Shown: piece after piece, positions 59,926 through 64,000 of the stretch | Numbering within the stretch: position 1 is the first letter of the stretch | Layout: every line of letters begins with the position of its first letter | Assembly (NCBI GenBank): GCA_965227255.1 | Contig: CBDDFS010000002.1 | Span: forward strand, 744,001-808,000 | Reading direction: 5' to 3' | Source: CBDDFS01 sp965227255 | GTDB lineage: Bacteria > Bacteroidota > Bacteroidia > Flavobacteriales_E > Vicingaceae | Length of the DNA: 64,000 bases | Made by a program: the position numbers and the translations under genes | The notes under the pieces: generated by a model | Databases searched by the model: none | Told to the model about the DNA's origin: nothing | What the model saw: only the letters and a program-made list of their open reading frames with translations

Positions 59926-61284
59926 TTAGAACTGAATTACACCTTCGATCATGAATCCGTGGAAGTTGGCATTGTAAAGGTGCTCGCCTTCCTGGAAGTT
60001 TACATAATCCTGAGTTACATAATGAGCCTTGGCCAAAACGTTTGGAGTTACGAACCATCCTAGTCCGGCTTCGATTCTGTTGATTGTAATTGGATCTTCG
60101 TCCTCAACAACTCTCTCACCACTTACAGTAGCATACTTAGCACCTACGTACCAGCTTTCGTCTTCCATGAATCTGTAAAGAACGTCGGCTACGATCTGAG
60201 TGTAAGATCTTGTGGCAAATTCGCCATTTTGATCTACTTCACCGTTTCGTTGTCCTTCCATCATTTCAAATGTTCCGAAGAATTCGAATCCGTTGTACTT
60301 AATGAATGGGTTGATCATGAAAGTGTTGATCTTATTCGTAAGACCTGGGTTCCATCTACCACTCCAAGCTTGACTTGTAGAGTTAGTTCCTCCAAGTCCA
60401 CCACCTCTTTGTGGAGAAAGTACTGGTTCCGCAACATTGTAGAATCTTGAACCTGCTCTGTCACCCCACATCAATGTATTTCTCTGAGACTTTTGAGCAT
60501 GATAACCGGAAACGGTTACTCTCCATCTCAATCCTTCTTCAGCTTCGCTGTCGTATCCTAATTTCCAGTAGAAACTTGGATCGTGATTGTCTTGTGGTCT
60601 TTGGATATCTGGTTTAATCAAACCTTCAGAAATACCACCCATTACCATGGCACCATTCTTTCTCCAATAGATCTCACCCGCTACCTCTGTTGTAAAGGCG
60701 TCGATGATATTGTTTCCTATGAATGGATTGTAAAGCGCATTACCATTGTCTGATCTACGGAAGTGAGCATCACCATAGTTGATTTCCATCTGACCAACTT
60801 TAATTGTCAATGGCTCCATCAATCTGTCAACGAAGTCACTGTTCAATCTTGAAAGCTTGTCAATTTGGATGTAACCACCTTTCACCCAAGACTCATTGTG
60901 GTGTCTTGAAGAAAGATAAGTTCTCAAATGCAACCTGATACCGTCGTCTAACTGGGCATCCAAGTTCAAATTAGCAGTTGGTAGGTTAAAACCGTTGCTA
61001 ATTGGTGTAAGATAGTTGTAGTTACCGGCTGTGTCATACATAGCTGGAATCTCATTCGAGTGCCACATTGCTTGGTACTGAACAGCAAGCCCACCACCTA
61101 CTCTTACATACACCCCGTTAAATGGAGTGTCGTCTTCATATGGAGATTCAAAAACATTAATCCCCGTCTTGTCATATTCTCTGAAATATTGCATGGCCTT
61201 CTCATCCTGTGAAAACAAGTCAGGACTCACCATGATCATGGCTCCAAGTGCTGCCAATGAGAGGAATTTAATTTTCCTTTTCAT
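59926..61284 (-). CDS. Porin-like outer-membrane beta-barrel protein, paralogue 1
   Basis: 452 residues from the ATG at 61284; an in-frame ATG 45 bp upstream would add a polar stretch before the signal peptide MKRKIKFLSLAALGAMIMV (cleavage near DLFSQ). The mature protein starts DEKAMQYFREYDKTGINVFE and is a large barrel rich in Tyr, Gly and Asn with a C-terminal Phe strand end (MIEGVIQF). It is clearly homologous to the gene at 61531-62847: shared MQYFR-x-YD-x-TG, EDDTPFNG-x-YVRVGG, HHNESWVKGGYIQ, KVGQMEINYGDAHFRR and GNNIIDAFTTE. Substrate unknown. Confidence 0.85.
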   Translation of the reverse strand: MKRKIKFLSLAALGAMIMVSPDLFSQDEKAMQYFREYDKTGINVFESPYEDDTPFNGVYVRVGGGLAVQYQAMWHSNEIPAMYDTAGNYNYLTPISNGFNLPTANLNLDAQLDDGIRLHLRTYLSSRHHNESWVKGGYIQIDKLSRLNSDFVDRLMEPLTIKVGQMEINYGDAHFRRSDNGNALYNPFIGNNIIDAFTTEVAGEIYWRKNGAMVMGGISEGLIKPDIQRPQDNHDPSFYWKLGYDSEAEEGLRWRVTVSGYHAQKSQRNTLMWGDRAGSRFYNVAEPVLSPQRGGGLGGTNSTSQAWSGRWNPGLTNKINTFMINPFIKYNGFEFFGTFEMMEGQRNGEVDQNGEFATRSYTQIVADVLYRFMEDESWYVGAKYATVSGERVVEDEDPITINRIEAGLGWFVTPNVLAKAHYVTQDYVNFQEGEHLYNANFHGFMIEGVIQF

Positions 61285-61480
61285 GATTGTTGGATTTAGA
61301 TTAATAAAAACGTTTGATTTCTTTTTCATTCCTGTGTGACTTTTGTCCCACTTCTAATTACCCAACAAAGGAAGTATATGGGGCACTTATAAATCATGAT
61401 GAATCTCAGTTGATCATATGATTTAAAACCGACCCTTACATGATGAAATTCATGTCCATTTCATAAAAAGAAAGTAAAAT

Positions 61481-61507
61481 AAAAACCCCGACGAAATCTC
61501 GCCGGGG
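61481..61507 (-). terminator. Intrinsic terminator after porin-like paralogue 2
   Basis: On the minus strand CCCCGGCGA (61507-61499) pairs with TCGTCGGGG (61494-61486) at eight of nine positions around GATT, followed by TTTTT then ATTTTA. It lies 24 bp after the stop of the paralogue 2 gene and thus separates the two barrel genes into different transcripts. Confidence 0.88.
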
Positions 61508-61530
61508 CCTCTGTAAATAGTTAATATAAT

Positions 61531-62847
61531 CTAGAATCCTATTGCAGCTTCCAGCATGATTCCGTTGAAGTTTCCTTCGTCATAAAAGCCACCTTCAGGA
61601 TAGTCGATGTAGTCCTGATTAACATATTCAACCTTGGCCAGGATGTTCTTTGTCAAGAACCAACCAAAGCCGGCCTGAAGCCGATTCACTGAAGTGGTGA
61701 GAATTTCACCATTGGCGTCAACGAATCCGGCAAAGTCTCCAGTCACAGTGTTGTATTTTGCTCCAACAAACATCTTTTCTCCCTCAAGAAAACGATAAAG
61801 TACGTCAACGGCAATTTGTGTTACTGATCTGGTATCTTCTTCTCCATCATTTTTTCCGCTGGCCATTTCTATTGTAGCGAACAACTCCAGACCATTGTAT
61901 TTAATAAATGGATTGATCATAAAGGCTGTTACCTCATTCCTGAATCCTGGGTTGATTCGTCCAGATGTAAAATTGCCCGAAGCTGAAGCGTTTTCATCTT
62001 CCATTACATAATAGTATCTCGACCCACCACGGTCACCACCATAAAGGGTGTTGCTTGCACTTCTTGAAGTAGAATAAACGGATCCTGTAAGTCTCCATCT
62101 GAAGCCTTCTGTTGCTTCGTTGTCATATCCAAGTTTAGCATAGACAGACCAGCCATGGTCAACCGTTGAAACATCCGGCTTTATTTTTCCTTCGGAAAGA
62201 CCAAGCATGCTTATTAATCCACTCTTTCGATAATAGATCTCGGCTCCGGCTTCCGTCGTGAATGCATCCATAATATTATTACCCACAAAAGGATTATACA
62301 TGGCATTACCATTGTCCGTTCGTCTAAAGTGAGCATCACCATAGTTTATTTCCATATGACCAATTTTCAATGTCAATGGAGTCATTATTCGATCTATGGT
62401 TTCATTGTTTAGAAAGGACAATTTGTCGAATTGAATGTATCCACCTTTCACCCAGGCTTCCGGATGATGTCTCGAAGATAGATAGGTTATCAAATTCATT
62501 CTTACTCCATCTTCCAATTGAACGTCGATATTTAAGTTGGCCGTCGCAAGATTGAATCCGGAAGAAATTCGCTTCAGGTTTGCAACACTCGAATCATTCA
62601 TGGCTGCGTCACTGTGCGAATGTGATAAAGACTGAAATTGCTGGGTAAAATGTCCACCAACACGAACATATAGTCCGTTGAATGGAGTATCATCTTCTAC
62701 AGGTGTTTCGAAAACATTTACACCGGTCTGGTCATAATATCGAAAGTATTGCATGGATTTTTCATTCTGCGAAAGAACTGAATTTACTCCACAGAACATC
62801 AGGGCCGCAAGCATGCCTGCACGCCACTTGAGATTATGTATGGTCAT
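61531..62847 (-). CDS. Porin-like outer-membrane beta-barrel protein, paralogue 2
   Basis: 438 residues. A signal peptide (MTIHNLKWRAGMLAALMFCG, cleavage after VLSQ) and a barrel homologous along its length to paralogue 1. It shares SMQYFRYYDQTGVNVFETP, ASRHH-like SSRHHPEAWVKGGYIQFDK, MEINYGDAHFRRTDNG and the C-terminal LEAAIGF. A 5' leader with TTAGG-like short repeats (62850-62906) separates it from the YceI-like gene upstream. The two paralogues are transcribed separately, suggesting different regulation or substrates. Confidence 0.85.
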   Translation of the reverse strand: MTIHNLKWRAGMLAALMFCGVNSVLSQNEKSMQYFRYYDQTGVNVFETPVEDDTPFNGLYVRVGGHFTQQFQSLSHSHSDAAMNDSSVANLKRISSGFNLATANLNIDVQLEDGVRMNLITYLSSRHHPEAWVKGGYIQFDKLSFLNNETIDRIMTPLTLKIGHMEINYGDAHFRRTDNGNAMYNPFVGNNIMDAFTTEAGAEIYYRKSGLISMLGLSEGKIKPDVSTVDHGWSVYAKLGYDNEATEGFRWRLTGSVYSTSRSASNTLYGGDRGGSRYYYVMEDENASASGNFTSGRINPGFRNEVTAFMINPFIKYNGLELFATIEMASGKNDGEEDTRSVTQIAVDVLYRFLEGEKMFVGAKYNTVTGDFAGFVDANGEILTTSVNRLQAGFGWFLTKNILAKVEYVNQDYIDYPEGGFYDEGNFNGIMLEAAIGF

Positions 62848-62906
62848 GGTTTAGGTTAGGTTAGAAAGTTTAAGTTAATATTTGGGATAGTTAGGTTTAG
62901 GTTTCT

Positions 62907-63476
62907 TTATCTGTATACTACATTAAACTCCATTCTCAGGTCGTCGCCGGTTTTAATGGTTCCCATGACAGCGGTAGGCGGGTCAACATCGTATTTCGTC
63001 ATTGGGAATTCCACTTTGCCAATGAACTTGACGGATCCATCTGATTGGACCAGACTGTAAACTTTGAATTTTTCCACGTTTGTTTTTCCGGCAATTGTCA
63101 GGTTTCCGACGGCCGTAATTATATAGCCTTTACCATCTTTACTTGGATTGATTGATTCAACCTTAGTTAAAGCATACTTGATCTCTTTGTGTTGTTTGTA
63201 ATTAAGTGCATTGTATGTGTTTTTATCCATGGCAGATTTCCCGCTCTTCAGACTTTCAACTTCAACTACAAATGTCAAAGAAGAGATTGATTTTACTCTT
63301 TTATCATCCTTTTCCAGGACTGCACTTCCACTTTTTTGCTCAGCCCACATATGCCAATCGTGCAGTGTAGAAGTTCCAAAAAATTTCATTGATGATCCTT
63401 TACTGTCAACACTCAGGTTTTGGGCGTAAATGGCCGTGGTGAAAATGCTGAGGAATGTGATAAGACTAAGTTTCAT
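62907..63476 (-). CDS. YceI-like periplasmic protein
   Basis: 189 residues. A signal peptide (MKLSLITFLSIFTTAIYA) precedes a lipocalin-like YceI domain: SKGSSMKFFGTSTLHDWHM, SLTFVVEVESLKSGKSAMD, NYKQHKEIKYALTKV, AVGNLTIAGKTNVEKFKV and FPMTKYDVDPPTAVMGTIK. YceI proteins bind polyisoprenoid or other lipids in the periplasm. It is followed by the porin-like paralogue 2 and preceded by a second YceI-like gene, all in one direction. Confidence 0.9.
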   Translation of the reverse strand: MKLSLITFLSIFTTAIYAQNLSVDSKGSSMKFFGTSTLHDWHMWAEQKSGSAVLEKDDKRVKSISSLTFVVEVESLKSGKSAMDKNTYNALNYKQHKEIKYALTKVESINPSKDGKGYIITAVGNLTIAGKTNVEKFKVYSLVQSDGSVKFIGKVEFPMTKYDVDPPTAVMGTIKTGDDLRMEFNVVYR

Positions 63477-63505
63477 TTTTTCAATTTTAATTTAAATATA
63501 AATAA

Positions 63506-64000
63506 TTATTCAAGCCTTGTCTGAGGCGGACCATCACCAGCAAAGACCAGTGAATAGTCTATGTTCAATTCGGAATTTACTTTGATCAATCCAAATGCCT
63601 TTGTTGGCGGCTCTATGTCAAAATCTTCAATTAGCACCTGGAAATTTCCAGTAAAAGAAACAGTATTGTCGCTGTTTATTTTTCTTTTCGTATCTACAAT
63701 ATAAGTCTTCGGTTTTCCGGCAGCTGTTACCTTCATATAAGTCTTCATCGAAGTATTTCCGCGGTTAAAAGATTCTTTGTCCTTGAAAGAAATTTTAGTG
63801 ATTTCCATGATGATTTTTGGATATTCACTTGCTCTTAGTGTTTCGCCAAATTCTTTCGTCATAAGGCTATTTTCGCAATCGAATTCTTTCACAGTAAGAA
63901 TAAATTCAGCACCTTTAAGAAAGAGTATCAGGCCATTCGATTTACCACTTATTCTGTCATTCTTCTTTTCAAGAACTCCTTTGTAAGTGCAGTCAAATGC
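63506..64000 (-). CDS. YceI-like protein (partial, N-terminus outside window)
   Basis: The frame is open to the right edge of the window; about 164 codons are visible. Reading starts AFDCTYKGVLEKKNDRISGK and continues LFLKGAEFILTVKEFDCENS. Within this frame a GTG at 63892 is not the start, because coding-like sequence continues upstream. The visible part matches the YceI pattern: FGETLRASEYPKIIMEITKI, FTGNFQVLIEDFDIEPPTKA and FGLIKVNSELNIDYSLVF. It is a tandem paralogue of the next gene. The signal peptide must lie outside. Confidence 0.75.
   Translation of the reverse strand, partial: AFDCTYKGVLEKKNDRISGKSNGLILFLKGAEFILTVKEFDCENSLMTKEFGETLRASEYPKIIMEITKISFKDKESFNRGNTSMKTYMKVTAAGKPKTYIVDTKRKINSDNTVSFTGNFQVLIEDFDIEPPTKAFGLIKVNSELNIDYSLVFAGDGPPQTRLE

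Noticed and set aside
62850..62906. TTAGG/TTTAGG-like repeats (telomere-like) in the leader of porin-like paralogue 2
   Set aside because: Spacing alternates between 5 and 6 bp and covers only a few copies; it lacks the 7-bp period of the other arrays, so I do not count it with them.

Overview
The window is a chromosomal stretch from a member of the Bacteroidota, most likely a marine or environmental Cytophagales-type bacterium. Phylum evidence: a TonB-dependent receptor with a carboxypeptidase-regulatory-like N-terminal domain; proteins with type IX secretion (T9SS) C-terminal signals of both type A and type B; a PorP/SprF-family partner next to a giant repeat protein; a GldM-C-like protein; an alternative complex III operon (actABCDEF) running into cytochrome oxidase genes; and repeated TAnnTTTG promoter boxes in place of sigma70 -10 boxes. 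The order-level assignment is an inference. I see no insertion sequence, prophage, CRISPR array or rRNA operon. One tRNA gene (Ala, anticodon GGC) is present.

Layout. 1-3.9 kb (minus): the N-terminal part of a TonB-dependent receptor cut by the left edge, a very basic exported protein, and ferritin. 3.9-8.1 kb: an OmpR-type response regulator and its histidine kinase (minus), facing a lipoprotein and a T9SS-secreted Glu/Met-rich protein (plus). Two intergenic gaps here share a 24-bp identical block containing a TTAAC ladder with 10-bp spacing, a candidate binding site for the regulator. 8.1-15.8 kb: an ALDH8-type aldehyde dehydrogenase, a nitronate monooxygenase-like protein, a DEDDh exonuclease/GIY-YIG fusion, a beta-carbonic anhydrase, DoxX, a YCF48/BNR-type exported protein and a CBS-domain protein. 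16.0-19.8 kb: small, poorly known exported or membrane proteins, including a GldM-C-like domain protein and a DUF4197 lipoprotein. 20.1-25.8 kb (minus): a 1592-residue FG-GAP/PKD/Ig-like T9SS type B protein translationally coupled to a PorP/SprF protein. 25.8-26.5 kb: a gene-poor gap and tRNA-Ala. 26.5-30.9 kb: an SGNH-like membrane protein, fructosamine kinase, wecB and meaB. 31.0-36.7 kb: a complete RND efflux operon. 36.8-40.7 kb: nusA-infB. 41.3-52.5 kb: actABCDEF-coxBA, the quinol-to-oxygen respiratory module. 52.6-59.9 kb: ruvB, queG, a small conserved protein, lolD, sucC, galE and ligA. 59.9-64 kb (minus): two paralogous porin-like barrel proteins and two tandem YceI-like proteins, the last cut by the right edge.

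The most unusual feature is not a gene. At least seven intergenic sites carry short degenerate tandem arrays with a strict 7-bp period but different unit sequences. Most start on or within a few bases of the stop codon of the preceding gene and often encode its last residues. Two arrays 24 kb apart share 21 identical bases. Another pair forms an inverted repeat between convergent genes. Other points of interest are a terminator-like hairpin downstream of the nusA promoter with rimP missing from its usual place, a six-haem ActA, and promoters so close to start codons that the transcripts may be leaderless.
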